Part shown: in pieces, positions 6,631-15,985 of the stretch | Numbering within the stretch: position 1 is the first letter of the stretch | How the letters are laid out: every line of letters starts with the position of its first letter | Notes under the pieces: generated by a model | The model's input: the letters and a program-made list of their open reading frames with translations, nothing else | Databases searched by the model: none | What the model was told of the DNA's origin: nothing | Origin: an uncultured Oscillospiraceae bacterium | Lineage (GTDB): Bacteria; Bacillota; Clostridia; Oscillospirales; Oscillospiraceae | Assembly: GCA_947589545.1 (NCBI GenBank) | Contig: CANQBA010000040.1 | Coordinates: forward strand, 1 to 37,779 | DNA: 37,779 nt | Direction: 5' to 3' | Made by a program: the position numbers and the translations under genes

Positions 6631-6970
6631 ATGAATACCAAAAATATTTGTATAAAATCGTTACTGTAAAAATTGTTCAGCCAGTCTGCACCAAACACCC
6701 TAAGCACGGTTGGGAATCCCCGGTAAATTACGGATATATCCCCGGAACCTTTTCTGGTGATGACGAAGAACTAGATGCATACGTTCCGGGGCCCGATTTG
6801 CCACTGAATGAGTTTACAGGACGTTGTATCACCATAATCCATAGCACAAACGATAAAGACGATAAACTGGTTGTAGTTCCTGACAGTCTTGATTTAGATG
6901 AAAAAATGAGATAGAACAAGAAACCGCTTTCCGAGAACAATGGTTTGAACACATTATTATCAGGGAATAA
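6631..6970 (+). pseudogene. Small inorganic pyrophosphatase, twice frameshifted
   Basis: Three consecutive frames encode one protein of the short (~113 residue) pyrophosphatase group. MNTK starts at an ATG (6631) with GAGGAGA upstream. The main frame carries HPKHGW, PVNYGYIPGTFSGDDEELDAYV and DKLVVVPDS, and a third frame carries EIEQETAFREQWFEHIIIRE to a TAA at 6968-6970. Adding one A to the A5 run at 6640-6644 and one A to the A6 run near 6901-6906 restores a single frame. PVNYGY and DGEE-D (here DDEELD) are family active-site motifs. Either a decayed gene or two homopolymer errors; both breaks are A-tract contractions. Confidence 0.7.
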
Positions 6971-7086
6971 TGAATACAATCAAAGGATTAACATGCCAGA
7001 AATATGTTAAAAATTTTGATAAAACAAAAACTCTTTTTGAAGCGCCCGATGCGTCTGAAAATTTTATTTTGATTAATAATTTTTAA
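6970..7086 (+). CDS. 38-residue ORF coupled to the pyrophosphatase gene
   Basis: An ATG at 6970 overlaps the TAA of the pyrophosphatase frame (TAATG), a layout typical of translational coupling, and opens MNTIKGLTCQKYVKNF... ending at TAA 7084-7086. AGGGA lies three bases before the start, which is close. The product has no membrane span or motif I recognise. It could be a small conserved protein or a chance frame. Confidence 0.3.
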   Translation: MNTIKGLTCQKYVKNFDKTKTLFEAPDASENFILINNF

Positions 7087-7148
7087 TTTTTGCACTTTTC
7101 AAGATGACTGTTGATTATTGACGCAACACCCAACATAATTATGACGAC

Positions 7149-7574
7149 ATGCCAAAAATATTTACGATTGGTTTTAGTGGTAAAAGCCCAGACGCGTTTA
7201 TAGATGTGCTAGACGCGGCGCGTGTGCGCGCTGTTTGGGATATTCATTTGTGGAGAACGAGCACATACGTACCATTTTACAGTGGCGTTAATTTGCGCGC
7301 TGTGCCGAGGTCACTATATGAATACCACCCGGAGTTTGCGCCGAGCACAAAAATTCTGACCGATTACAAAAACGGTCGCATTACTTGGCCCGATTATGAA
7401 CGCATGTATCATGAACTGCTGACTACACGCCACCCGACCGCGAGACTCACCCCAACCGACCTTGACCGCATTTGTCTGTTGTGCACAGAAAAATCCGCTC
7501 TGCAATGCCACCGTCGCCTTGCCGCCGAATACATCGCCACCCAATTCCCAGACATCGAAATCTTGCATTTATAG
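7149..7574 (+). CDS. DUF488 family protein
   Basis: A 141-residue soluble protein of the DUF488 type: N-terminal KIFTIGFSGKSPDAFIDVL, a central WDIHLWRTS strand and the diagnostic C-terminal block CLLCTEKSALQCHRRLAAEY, whose Cys and His-Arg-Arg residues are the family signature. DUF488 proteins are widespread; their biochemical role is unsettled. The ATG at 7149 has no convincing ribosome-binding site. The gene is richer in G and C than its surroundings, with many GCG/CGC codons, which suggests a different origin. It closes the left block and converges on the type I restriction operon. Confidence 0.85.
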   Translation: MPKIFTIGFSGKSPDAFIDVLDAARVRAVWDIHLWRTSTYVPFYSGVNLRAVPRSLYEYHPEFAPSTKILTDYKNGRITWPDYERMYHELLTTRHPTARLTPTDLDRICLLCTEKSALQCHRRLAAEYIATQFPDIEILHL

Positions 7575-7802
7575 AAACATTCAACAAGATTCCTGTAGTG
7601 CTTTCTATATACTTTCTATAATTTGAACGTTAGTATAATATAAAAACTTACAAAATGACGCTCTTGTAAAAAGCAGCCTATTCCAGTATTCCTATTAAAG
7701 GTATTTTTTGATTTTGCAATAATATTTTACACATTTTTTAATATTGGGAGATTGTATATATCTAATAATGGAATAAATTTAACCAAAACAGATTAAAACA
7801 AA

Positions 7803-8495
7803 CTAATTATTTGCTAGAAGCTTCTGTTCCATTTTCGTTTCTATTTGTTTCCAGTTTGGGAATTTAGATTCTAATAAATTGTAAAACGAGGAATTATGCT
7901 CTTTATAATAATAATGACACAACTCATGCGCTATTATAAAATCTATCGCTGACTTTTGAGCCTGAATTAGACATGGGTTTAAAATAATTGTGTTGGTTTT
8001 ATGTAAATAACTTCCCCATCGCCGACTTAATTTACGAATTTTTATTTTTGACATTGGTGTTTTATCAAACATAGAATGCACATAAATCAATCGTTCTTGA
8101 AATATCATAGATGCGCGACTATATAACCATTCTTCTAAAAATTTTCTGTTTTCAACATCTTTTTTAACAAAAGGTGTATATAAAACGATTTTATTTTTTT
8201 CTATTTTAATAGTTTTTTGTAAATTTTTAACAACCGATAATTTATACTGTCGTCCCAAATACAATATTGAACTTCCAGATAATTTGGTCAAAACCATACA
8301 ATTACAGAATTGTTTAAAATATCTGAGTTGTTTTATTAACCATGTTCGTTTCTTGTTTATGAACGTGTTTATTTCCTCATCACTTGCTTGGTGTGGGACT
8401 TTGATAACAACATGCATATCAGGGAACACGCGAATAGATAGGCTTTTTCGCGTTTCCTTGATAAGTTCCGCCGAACAAATTCCTTTGATTTCCAT
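7803..8495 (-). CDS. YgjP/M48-like zinc metallopeptidase of the type I RM operon
   Basis: A 230-residue protein of the DUF45/YgjP group. An N-terminal beta-rich region (SIRVFPDMHVVIKVP) is followed by KIRKLSRRWGSY and the zinc motif HELCH near residues 190-194, with a downstream FYNLLESKFPNW that carries the third-ligand region. These peptidase-like proteins are often encoded beside hsdR. Its start overlaps the end of hsdR (TAATG), so it is the last gene of the leftward operon. A role in processing or turnover of the restriction complex is often assumed but not established. Assignment secure, function inferred. Confidence 0.85.
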   Translation of the reverse strand: MEIKGICSAELIKETRKSLSIRVFPDMHVVIKVPHQASDEEINTFINKKRTWLIKQLRYFKQFCNCMVLTKLSGSSILYLGRQYKLSVVKNLQKTIKIEKNKIVLYTPFVKKDVENRKFLEEWLYSRASMIFQERLIYVHSMFDKTPMSKIKIRKLSRRWGSYLHKTNTIILNPCLIQAQKSAIDFIIAHELCHYYYKEHNSSFYNLLESKFPNWKQIETKMEQKLLANN

Positions 8496-11400
8496 TAAAT
8501 GTTACTCTTGTTTTCTACTGCTATTTCCCAACATTTGTTAGCAATTATTTCAGCCTGTTGTGTGGTAATATCAACTTTTATATCATCTAATAAGAAGTCT
8601 TCAATTTCAATTATGACGGATCGTTTAACAGATAAATTTGTTTCAAAATCAACAATTTTATGCTCTTGAATGATTCCAACTATATGTTTAATAACATCTG
8701 CGAAATCATCTTTACTAATCCCAGTGCCTTCTACATATTCCCAAGTATTTCTAAAAAAAGCATGTGTGTGTTTTTGATTATGTAAAGATTCCGGAATATC
8801 TGAGTCTTCATAATTTTCAACTTGTACTTGAATACATTTTGCTTTATCAAATAGTGCAGCAATATCTTCTGATTTTGCGTTTCGCAATTCTTCTAATAAT
8901 TTGTTAATTCTGTCTGAAAAATTTTTATAAAATACTTCATCTTGTTTATAACGTTCACTTATAACTCGGCTAGTTTGTGCAGCAATTGCTTTGGCCTGAG
9001 ACCGCTTGGATAATCCATGTTTTTCATCTTCTATAAACTGGTTAAATTCTCTCATATCAGTCAAACTAATTTCTTGGGATAACACCTCTACATCATTAGC
9101 AGTCACATATTTGTCTAATAATTTACGTAATTGGTCTTTATATTTTGAAAAATCAACAGTTTCACCATTTGCAAGTTGTGCTGTTTTTTTTATTTCTACA
9201 AATCGTTTTAAATCCAATTTATAGCGTTTAAGCTTTTCTTCATCAAATTTTTCATAAAAATCATATAAACATGAGCAAGCATAAAATGTTTTTATAAAAT
9301 TATTTACATTTTCATAGAATTCTTTTTTCAATTCCTCGTTTTTTGGATCTAATAATTTTTGAACATAAGCATCAGTATTATGAACATCTTTAATATCCGC
9401 AAACGCACTGTATAATTTTTGATACAAACTTTCTAACATTTCTATTTGTTCGTCTGTATCCAGTAAGGCACGATTTATATCACTGGGATCATAGTTAGAA
9501 AATAATTCCAACGCATTTTTCAAATTTTTGGCATTTTTAGAATAATCTATAATCAGACCATTTGTTTTTGCTTGTTTGTCTTTGTCTCCATCAAATAAAC
9601 GATTGACCCTAGCAATTGCTTGTAATAAATTATGGTCTTTCAACTGTTTAGCTAAATACAGGACCGTATCGCGTGGGGCATCAAACCCTGTTAGCAATTT
9701 ATCAACAACAATCAATAATTCTATACCTTCGGGATTTTTCTTATAATCTTGAATAATTTGTTTTTCACGAGATTCTAACGAACCATATTTGCGTTTTTCT
9801 TCTTGTAGATAACGTTCTACTATTGCTTTTTGTTCTGGCAATTTATCTTCATCGTATTCACTTGTTTGTGAATCAGAAATGACAACAGCAGTTTTTATAT
9901 TACCGAGCAATTCTAACGCATTTTGAAACATAACCGCTGCATATTTAGATGGCGCAACTAATTGTCCTTTTAATCCAGTTCCTTGGAAATATTTAGTGTA
10001 ATGATCATAAACGTCTGTTGCAATCATATCTATTCGTTGAGATGTTTCTTCTAGTACTGCTTTGGAAATACATTTTTTTTCAAAATCTTTACGCGCAGAT
10101 TCTGACAGTGGCTGTGATATGCGATCATAGAATTTATTTACGATTGGATTTATTTCTTGGTCTACAAATCGTCCTTGATAAATCAAAGGCAATATGGCAC
10201 CATCTGCCTCGGCTTCTGATATTGTATAAGAATCAATAATGCCACCAAATTTTGTTTCTGTTGTACGTTTTTTCTTTGTCATTAACGGTGTGCCAGTAAA
10301 AGCAATTTGACACGCATTGGGTAATACCAAGTTCATATTGCTATTATCTTCACCACCTTGGCTACGATGCGCCTCATCAATAAGAATAAATATATTATTG
10401 TCTGTATCCTTGAATTTTGTTGGTTCAAACTTTTGTACCAATGTTGTTATAACATCTGTTGTTTTTGATTTGATTTTATTTATAAGATCTTTACAAGATG
10501 TTGCCTGTTGAACCCCAACTTTGATATTACATGCTTTGAATGTATCACGTATTTGTATATCAAGATCTGTTCTATCTGTTACAACTATGATGCGTGGGTT
10601 TTGAATGTGCTCGATCAAATTCTTGGTCAACATAACCATAGTCAACGATTTCCCTGAGCCCTGAGTATGCCAAATAACCCCACCGTGTCTTTTGCCTTTA
10701 TTGTCTTGTTTTTCTATCTGTTCTAAAGTCTTTTTTATTGCAAAATATTGTTGATAACGTGGTAATTTTTTTATTCCATTGTCATAAATTATAAAATTAC
10801 GAACAATATCTAATAAGCGTTTTGGCTCTAATAAACTATAAATGCCATAATCTTGTGCTGTTAAATTTTCTTTTTTACCCTGTACATAATTATTTCTTAA
10901 TAAATCGGCAGATATTTGTCGTATTTGTTCGTTTGGCAAAACTCTATTTACCGAGTTAAACACATCATCGTTAAATGTTGGGGCTTTGTATTTTTCTTTC
11001 CACACAGAATAAAATTCACGTGGGGTCAACATAGTCCCATATTTTAATTCATTGATATTTGTTGCTATTAAAATTTGCGGATAAATAAAGAATTTTGGCG
11101 TTTGGTTACCAGATTGGTTACGTATCATTTGTTTGACAGCCTCGTCCACAAGAACAGATGCTTTTTTATTTTCTATTACCGCAAAAGGGATTCCGTTTAC
11201 AAATAAAACAATATCTGGACGACGATTTTGTTCTTCGGATATTTCAAATTCTGAAGAAACATGAAATTGGTTATTTTCTGGATGTTCCCAATCAATGAAA
11301 CGCAATTGTGGTGATGTTTTTTTACCATCTATTATTTCAGACGCACTTACCCCAGCCAATAAATTAGAAAATAAAATTTCAGACGCTTTGATAATACCAT

Positions 11401-11662
11401 CGTCCATCTTTATTCTTTCTAAATCTATAACAGCCTCACGAATACTGGCATCAGATATTTTAGCAATATCGTTTATACTACGCAATGCTTCAAAGGCTAT
11501 ATCGCGCAATATATACTGACCGTGGGATTCGCGCATTTTATCAATTTCATGTCGTGGAATATATTTATATCCCATGTTTATCAATTGAATAATCGCAGGA
11601 ATTTGGCTGCTGGACGCCTCGTCAAAATCTGGTAAATAAAATGGATTATCAATATTTGTCAT
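8495..11662 (-). CDS. hsdR: Type I restriction enzyme R subunit (HsdR)
   Basis: The ATP-dependent translocase and nuclease of the type I complex, 1055 residues. An N-terminal PD-(D/E)XK nuclease (RRPDIVLFVNG then AVIENKK near 160-165) is followed by helicase lobes with Walker A HTQGSGKSLTM (about 330-338), DEAH in ILIDEAHRSQGG (about 428), AFTGTPL, and motif VI LLQAIARVNRLF (about 685). A long helical C-terminus docks on the M/S core in this family. A longer frame begins at 11698, but AGGAG lies seven bases before the ATG at 11662, which also avoids overlap with the preceding gene. Length and motifs look complete. Confidence 0.95.
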   Translation of the reverse strand: MTNIDNPFYLPDFDEASSSQIPAIIQLINMGYKYIPRHEIDKMRESHGQYILRDIAFEALRSINDIAKISDASIREAVIDLERIKMDDGIIKASEILFSNLLAGVSASEIIDGKKTSPQLRFIDWEHPENNQFHVSSEFEISEEQNRRPDIVLFVNGIPFAVIENKKASVLVDEAVKQMIRNQSGNQTPKFFIYPQILIATNINELKYGTMLTPREFYSVWKEKYKAPTFNDDVFNSVNRVLPNEQIRQISADLLRNNYVQGKKENLTAQDYGIYSLLEPKRLLDIVRNFIIYDNGIKKLPRYQQYFAIKKTLEQIEKQDNKGKRHGGVIWHTQGSGKSLTMVMLTKNLIEHIQNPRIIVVTDRTDLDIQIRDTFKACNIKVGVQQATSCKDLINKIKSKTTDVITTLVQKFEPTKFKDTDNNIFILIDEAHRSQGGEDNSNMNLVLPNACQIAFTGTPLMTKKKRTTETKFGGIIDSYTISEAEADGAILPLIYQGRFVDQEINPIVNKFYDRISQPLSESARKDFEKKCISKAVLEETSQRIDMIATDVYDHYTKYFQGTGLKGQLVAPSKYAAVMFQNALELLGNIKTAVVISDSQTSEYDEDKLPEQKAIVERYLQEEKRKYGSLESREKQIIQDYKKNPEGIELLIVVDKLLTGFDAPRDTVLYLAKQLKDHNLLQAIARVNRLFDGDKDKQAKTNGLIIDYSKNAKNLKNALELFSNYDPSDINRALLDTDEQIEMLESLYQKLYSAFADIKDVHNTDAYVQKLLDPKNEELKKEFYENVNNFIKTFYACSCLYDFYEKFDEEKLKRYKLDLKRFVEIKKTAQLANGETVDFSKYKDQLRKLLDKYVTANDVEVLSQEISLTDMREFNQFIEDEKHGLSKRSQAKAIAAQTSRVISERYKQDEVFYKNFSDRINKLLEELRNAKSEDIAALFDKAKCIQVQVENYEDSDIPESLHNQKHTHAFFRNTWEYVEGTGISKDDFADVIKHIVGIIQEHKIVDFETNLSVKRSVIIEIEDFLLDDIKVDITTQQAEIIANKCWEIAVENKSNI

Positions 11663-11663
11663 A

Positions 11664-11951
11664 TCATTTCTCCTGATTCTTAGCCATATGTTCTGCAACC
11701 TTTGAGGCTTCGTTTAGAGCCCGTGAAATTCCCAACAAAAATTCGCCCCATTCTTGAAATTGTTGTTCTTGTTTAAATCTGTTCAATATAGCAAAAATCA
11801 AACAGTCTTTTACATCATCGGGTAGATTCTGATTTGACAAAATGCACTCTATTTGATTTTCGGCTTCTTTAGCATTATAGCTTTTACTTTCCTTGATACT
11901 ATTTTCTAAAAATTCATGCAGAATATCACGCAATATATTACTTGAATCCAT
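11664..11951 (-). CDS. Small unknown protein between hsdS and hsdR
   Basis: A 95-residue, highly charged, helical protein (MDSSNILRDILHEFLENSIK..., ending EHMAKNQEK) with no membrane span or recognised motif. It sits 2 bp after hsdS and immediately before hsdR in the same direction, so it is certainly in the type I operon. Possibilities include a small antirestriction-control or assembly protein, but nothing in the sequence decides this. Ribosome-binding sequence is AAAGGAT-like at the end of hsdS. Confidence 0.65.
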   Translation of the reverse strand: MDSSNILRDILHEFLENSIKESKSYNAKEAENQIECILSNQNLPDDVKDCLIFAILNRFKQEQQFQEWGEFLLGISRALNEASKVAEHMAKNQEK

Positions 11952-11953
11952 CT

Positions 11954-13165
11954 TTAATCCTTTTTATCCACCTTTACACGAATTTCACCAGTTAGTAATT
12001 TCTGCATCAGACCGCGTTTTTGCTCCTTCAGTAGATCCAATTGCTGATTTAATAATTCAATTTCTGAATCCGCAACAAACAAACAGTCTGATAATTTGTC
12101 CATTTCTTTTTCATCATCTGGCACATAAATTTGCAGTTTTATTAACGAATTATATTTCAATGATTTTCGTGTTCCACCTTGTGCCTCTTTTAACAATTCA
12201 TAGCCAAAACGTCCCGAATTCAAAATGAATTTTAGTATATTTCCTGGTATCTTCTTCGTTTGAAAAACTGCATAAGCCGGGCTAACAATTCCTATTTCAA
12301 GATCAGTAAGTTGATTAAAACAGAATTTATCGTCATCCGTCATTGCACGATATGTAAAATCACCGTTATGAATGATTTTATAACCGATATTATCTTGACT
12401 TGCCACTTGTTTATCAAAATAATCTTCCTGTTTAAAAATACCGCGCCTTGATGACGTTAAAATGTCGTATTGGTTATTTATAGTGGTTGTTTCTGTACAT
12501 TCTTCCAAAACATCTGAAAGTTTAATTTTTTTCCACGGTTTAGTAAAACCTGGCAGGCGTTGGGCACCCGTCAACAATTGTTGCATCAGGCCACGTTTTA
12601 ATTCCTTCTTTTCTGCGATCAGTCCTGTCAATTCTTCAATCGCCCGATCCCATGTTCCCAATATCTCCGCAATCTTTTTTTGTTCCTTGATCGGAGGTAC
12701 AACACACGGAACACTTCCCAAATCTTCTAAATACACACCCGGTTGTGCCGATACGCTTTGGCGTTTTTTTAATTCGTTCTGAAAACTAGTTGATTGAATT
12801 TGCGCATGCAAGAATTCTGGCAAAATAAATTCGCTTGGCCTTAAAATAGCCACACTTCTCTGGAATGTATATTCTTGATTATAATTGTTGATTATAGCAG
12901 AACGACCAACGGTACCAACTATCGTCAAAACGATATCTCTATTTTGTAATTTATACCTTGCATGAATCGAATTAAAATCTTCATCGGATATTATGCGAGA
13001 ATCTTCAGAACACAAAACCCGACCTTCAACCACATCTTTGGCACTTAATAAAAACTTACCTTGGACACAATCTTTATGTGTCCCATGCGTTCCATCCTTT
13101 AACAACAAAAGGACTTGCTTAAGTTTTTTTATTTTCCAATTGATTGGCACATTAGTGTTTTGCAT
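11954..13165 (-). CDS. hsdS: Type I specificity subunit, two recognition domains (HsdS)
   Basis: 403 residues with the classic HsdS layout. TRD1 begins at NWKIKKLKQVL, followed by a conserved helix with EQKKIAEILGTWDRAIEEL (about 165-185) and LKRGLMQQLLTGAQRLPGF; TRD2 begins at PWKKIKLSDVLEE, and a second spacer ends LKEQKRGLMQKLLTGEIRV. The duplicated RGLMQ-LLTG repeat marks the two half-sites. Each TRD reads one half of a bipartite target; the target cannot be predicted here. GAGG lies six bases before the ATG. It overlaps the preceding small membrane gene by 14 bp. A second, half-size S gene heads the same operon at 15978-16541. Confidence 0.93.
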   Translation of the reverse strand: MQNTNVPINWKIKKLKQVLLLLKDGTHGTHKDCVQGKFLLSAKDVVEGRVLCSEDSRIISDEDFNSIHARYKLQNRDIVLTIVGTVGRSAIINNYNQEYTFQRSVAILRPSEFILPEFLHAQIQSTSFQNELKKRQSVSAQPGVYLEDLGSVPCVVPPIKEQKKIAEILGTWDRAIEELTGLIAEKKELKRGLMQQLLTGAQRLPGFTKPWKKIKLSDVLEECTETTTINNQYDILTSSRRGIFKQEDYFDKQVASQDNIGYKIIHNGDFTYRAMTDDDKFCFNQLTDLEIGIVSPAYAVFQTKKIPGNILKFILNSGRFGYELLKEAQGGTRKSLKYNSLIKLQIYVPDDEKEMDKLSDCLFVADSEIELLNQQLDLLKEQKRGLMQKLLTGEIRVKVDKKD

Positions 13166-13421
13166 TTTTACCTCGACTTTTTTGTTCTTTTGGTGAGTGA
13201 CTCATAAACAATTTCAATACAGCATATCCGAAAATCAATATTATTAAATTTGATGAGAACCAAAAGAGCAGATATGTTTGCATAAAACTAAAATTATTCG
13301 CACAACCTGGCTGTACATCGTTATTCAAAACACCGTACAATGCTATAATAGAAACGATACACGACAAAACACCAGCGATTATAGTCACCCATAAAGCCAA
13401 TTTATTATACCACGTTTTCAT
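13152..13421 (-). CDS. Two-span membrane protein inside the type I RM operon
   Basis: An 89-residue protein with two hydrophobic segments (WVTIIAGVLSCIVSIIALYGV, about 11-31, and YLLFWFSSNLIILIFGYAVL, about 50-69) and a basic tail (PKEQKSRGKNAKH). Both termini are predicted cytoplasmic. It lies 10 bp after the coiled-coil membrane protein gene and overlaps hsdS, so the operon makes two membrane proteins between its M and S genes. No family recognised. It could be a partner of the 344-residue protein, for instance in a membrane-acting defence module. Confidence 0.65.
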   Translation of the reverse strand: MKTWYNKLALWVTIIAGVLSCIVSIIALYGVLNNDVQPGCANNFSFMQTYLLFWFSSNLIILIFGYAVLKLFMSHSPKEQKSRGKNAKH

Positions 13422-13431
13422 TGTGCCGCTC

Positions 13432-14466
13432 CTATTGTGTCACCACTGTTGGTTCTTTTGTAATGTTTTCTTCTGCTTGTTTATTAGTTTTTGGTACATC
13501 AATATATGTATTTGGCACAATATTTTTAAGTTTTGCTATCTGAGCTAGCGTCTTTTCCAACATTGTAATTTTATTTTTTGCCTGTTCTAATTGGTACTTA
13601 TCTGCCTTATCCGCCGCATTATCCAATACCTGACAAAATGCACTGTTGGTCATATCCATCTGTTGCTTTTCTGAAAATGCGTCATTATGACTTAAAAATT
13701 CAAAAAACGCAGAATATGAAGATAATGTCAAACCTTTATGATTATATTGATCGCGCAACCCCATTTCTCTTTTTACCTTTACCGCTTGCAACCACGCGTA
13801 TAACCCCAGAGGTATAGCAAGAGAAAGTCTAAACATAACAATTCCCGGCGATAAATTTAATAAATCATTTGTTATAAATATATTCTTAAAAAATAATACT
13901 ACAAAACACACAACCAATGCAATCAATGTACCAAACAACCATCTTTCCGCATCACGAGATTTATTTTCACTCTCTGTTGCAAGAGCAAAAGCTTTTTTAC
14001 TCAACACATTCTGTGTTGTAATGTTTTCTGCCAAGTCTAACAATTCTTTTAATTTCTCATCAACTTTTTGCCTTTGCTCTGTTAACATCTGCTCATTTTT
14101 CTTATCTCCATCACTACGAACTGTTGATATAGTATCTTGAAAAACCCCCTGTAATGTGTTTATTTCCGTTTTTAAAGAATCCTTAGTTTTTATAAGTTCA
14201 TTTATATGGGATTCTGTATTTGAAACCATCCCATTTATAGACTTATTTATTTCGTTTAATTTGTTGTTTGTCTGTACATCAAAATCATCACCTTTTTTCT
14301 GAATAAGGTTAGTAAATTGAGTTTTTTCTTGATTTAATAAATCTTCTGATTTGGATTTTATATCAGAAAAAACTTGTTGCGTTTCTGTTTCTATCGTAGT
14401 TCTAAGCTGTCTGACATTCTCCAGTTCTTTTAACAATTCATTACGAATATCGTTTGCTCTTGCCAT
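13432..14466 (-). CDS. Coiled-coil membrane protein inside the type I RM operon
   Basis: 344 residues. Residues 1-170 are a long heptad-rich coiled coil (ELLKELENVRQLRTTIE..., TKDSLKTEINTLQGVF). Two membrane spans follow at about 176-196 (LFGTLIALVVCFVVLFFKNIF) and 206-222 (IVMFRLSLAIPLGLYAW), then a soluble domain with YNHKGLTLSSYSAFFEFL and a C-terminal coiled coil. The short extracytoplasmic loop places both large domains in the cytoplasm. It sits between hsdM and hsdS. No enzyme motif is visible. It may be a membrane-anchored sensor or effector carried by the operon; that is inference. Confidence 0.65.
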   Translation of the reverse strand: MARANDIRNELLKELENVRQLRTTIETETQQVFSDIKSKSEDLLNQEKTQFTNLIQKKGDDFDVQTNNKLNEINKSINGMVSNTESHINELIKTKDSLKTEINTLQGVFQDTISTVRSDGDKKNEQMLTEQRQKVDEKLKELLDLAENITTQNVLSKKAFALATESENKSRDAERWLFGTLIALVVCFVVLFFKNIFITNDLLNLSPGIVMFRLSLAIPLGLYAWLQAVKVKREMGLRDQYNHKGLTLSSYSAFFEFLSHNDAFSEKQQMDMTNSAFCQVLDNAADKADKYQLEQAKNKITMLEKTLAQIAKLKNIVPNTYIDVPKTNKQAEENITKEPTVVTQ

Positions 14467-14482
14467 AATTATTTCCTTTGCT

Positions 14483-15985
14483 TTACAACCCCAATTCTTT
14501 CAAATATTTTTCCATTTCTGCGGTGGTTTTGGACAGTTCGGCGGTTAGTTCGGCGATGCGTTTGCGGGTTGCCGGAATGTCCACTGGTGCTTCTTCTTCG
14601 AATGTATCAACATAGCGTGGAATATTCAGATTGAAATCGTTTTCCTTGATTTCATCAAATGTCGCCACGTGTGAATATTTTTCAATTTCACTGCGTTTTT
14701 TATATGTATCCACGATTTTTGCAATATTTTCGTCCGACAATGTATTTTGATTCTTGCCGGCTGTAAATTCACGGCTGGCATCTATGAACAAAACCTCTTT
14801 GCGATTTTCATTTTTGCCACCTGGCTCACGACTTCTGTCGAAAATCAACACCGCAACCGGGATACCAGTTGTCTGAAACAGTCCCGACGGCAGGCCAATA
14901 ACCGCATCCAGGATATTTTCTTGTATCAACGCCTGACGAATGCGACCTTCGGACGACCCACGAAACAGCACACCATGCGGAACAATCACTGCAACGCGTC
15001 CTTCTTTGGCTTTGGCCGTTTCAACCATGTGGGATATAAAGGCATAGTCGCCTTTGCTGGCCGGCGGCATGCCGCGCCAGAAACGATTGTATTTATCATT
15101 TTCCAGCGATTTATCGCCCCATTTATCCAATGAAAATGGCGGATTGGCAACCACAACATCAAATTTCATCAATCCATTACCATCACGCAGCAACGGATTG
15201 TTTAATGTGTCACCCCATTCAATACGCGCAGAATCCAGTCCATGCAAAAACATATTCATACGCGCCAAATTGTATGTTGCGCCCGTCTTTTCCTGACCAT
15301 AAAGTGCATAATCTTTGGATCCTGTTTTTTCTATCTCGGCACCGGCCAGTAATAACAACCCACCAGAACCACATGTTGGGTCACATATTCTGTTACCAGG
15401 TTTAGGGTCCGCTAATTTTGCAACTAATTTACACAATGTACGTGGGCTGAAAAATTCTCCTGCTTTCTTGCCAGCCTCGGTTCCAAAGCGTTCAATCATG
15501 TACATATATGCATTTCCAAGAATATCATCATCTACTTCGCTTAAATCTACTTTGTTAAAATCGTTTAACAAGTCGCGTATCATTTTATTACGTTGGGCTG
15601 TTGGTCCAAGAATCGGCTGTGAATTAAAATCCACTGTAAATATATCGTGCAATTTTCCATCGTTGGCATCTTCAATCTGTTGTAAAGCAACATTTAATAT
15701 TTCACCAATATTATCTGCTGATTGTTGGGCGTACACATCATAAAAACTTGCTCCGTCTGGCATTACAAATCGGGCGTTTTTTAAGCGCATTTCTATACGA
15801 TCTTTATCATTACCATAACGTTCGACTAATTTTGCCCGTTCAACCCGATGCATATCAGACATATATTTATAGAACAACAATGTCAAAACATAATCTTTGA
15901 AAACACCGCCATCTACTGTCCCACGCGCGGAATCTGCCGCCGCCCACAATATCTTATTTAAGTCATCTTGAGTAATTTTAGCCAT
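14483..15985 (-). CDS. hsdM: Type I modification methyltransferase subunit (HsdM)
   Basis: A 500-residue N6-adenine methylase subunit. The N-terminal HsdM helical domain (ILWAAADSARGTVDGGVFKD) is followed by FFSPRTLCKLVA, AdoMet motif DPTCGSGGLLLLAG (about 200-213), catalytic motif NPPFSLDKWG (about 279-288), and VPHGVLFRG. With HsdS it forms the modification enzyme; with HsdR also the restriction complex. It overlaps the upstream half-size hsdS gene by 8 bp. Length and motifs are normal. The C-terminal coiled-coil helix (TAELSKTTAEMEKYLKELG) probably contacts the S subunit. Confidence 0.95.
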   Translation of the reverse strand: MAKITQDDLNKILWAAADSARGTVDGGVFKDYVLTLLFYKYMSDMHRVERAKLVERYGNDKDRIEMRLKNARFVMPDGASFYDVYAQQSADNIGEILNVALQQIEDANDGKLHDIFTVDFNSQPILGPTAQRNKMIRDLLNDFNKVDLSEVDDDILGNAYMYMIERFGTEAGKKAGEFFSPRTLCKLVAKLADPKPGNRICDPTCGSGGLLLLAGAEIEKTGSKDYALYGQEKTGATYNLARMNMFLHGLDSARIEWGDTLNNPLLRDGNGLMKFDVVVANPPFSLDKWGDKSLENDKYNRFWRGMPPASKGDYAFISHMVETAKAKEGRVAVIVPHGVLFRGSSEGRIRQALIQENILDAVIGLPSGLFQTTGIPVAVLIFDRSREPGGKNENRKEVLFIDASREFTAGKNQNTLSDENIAKIVDTYKKRSEIEKYSHVATFDEIKENDFNLNIPRYVDTFEEEAPVDIPATRKRIAELTAELSKTTAEMEKYLKELGL

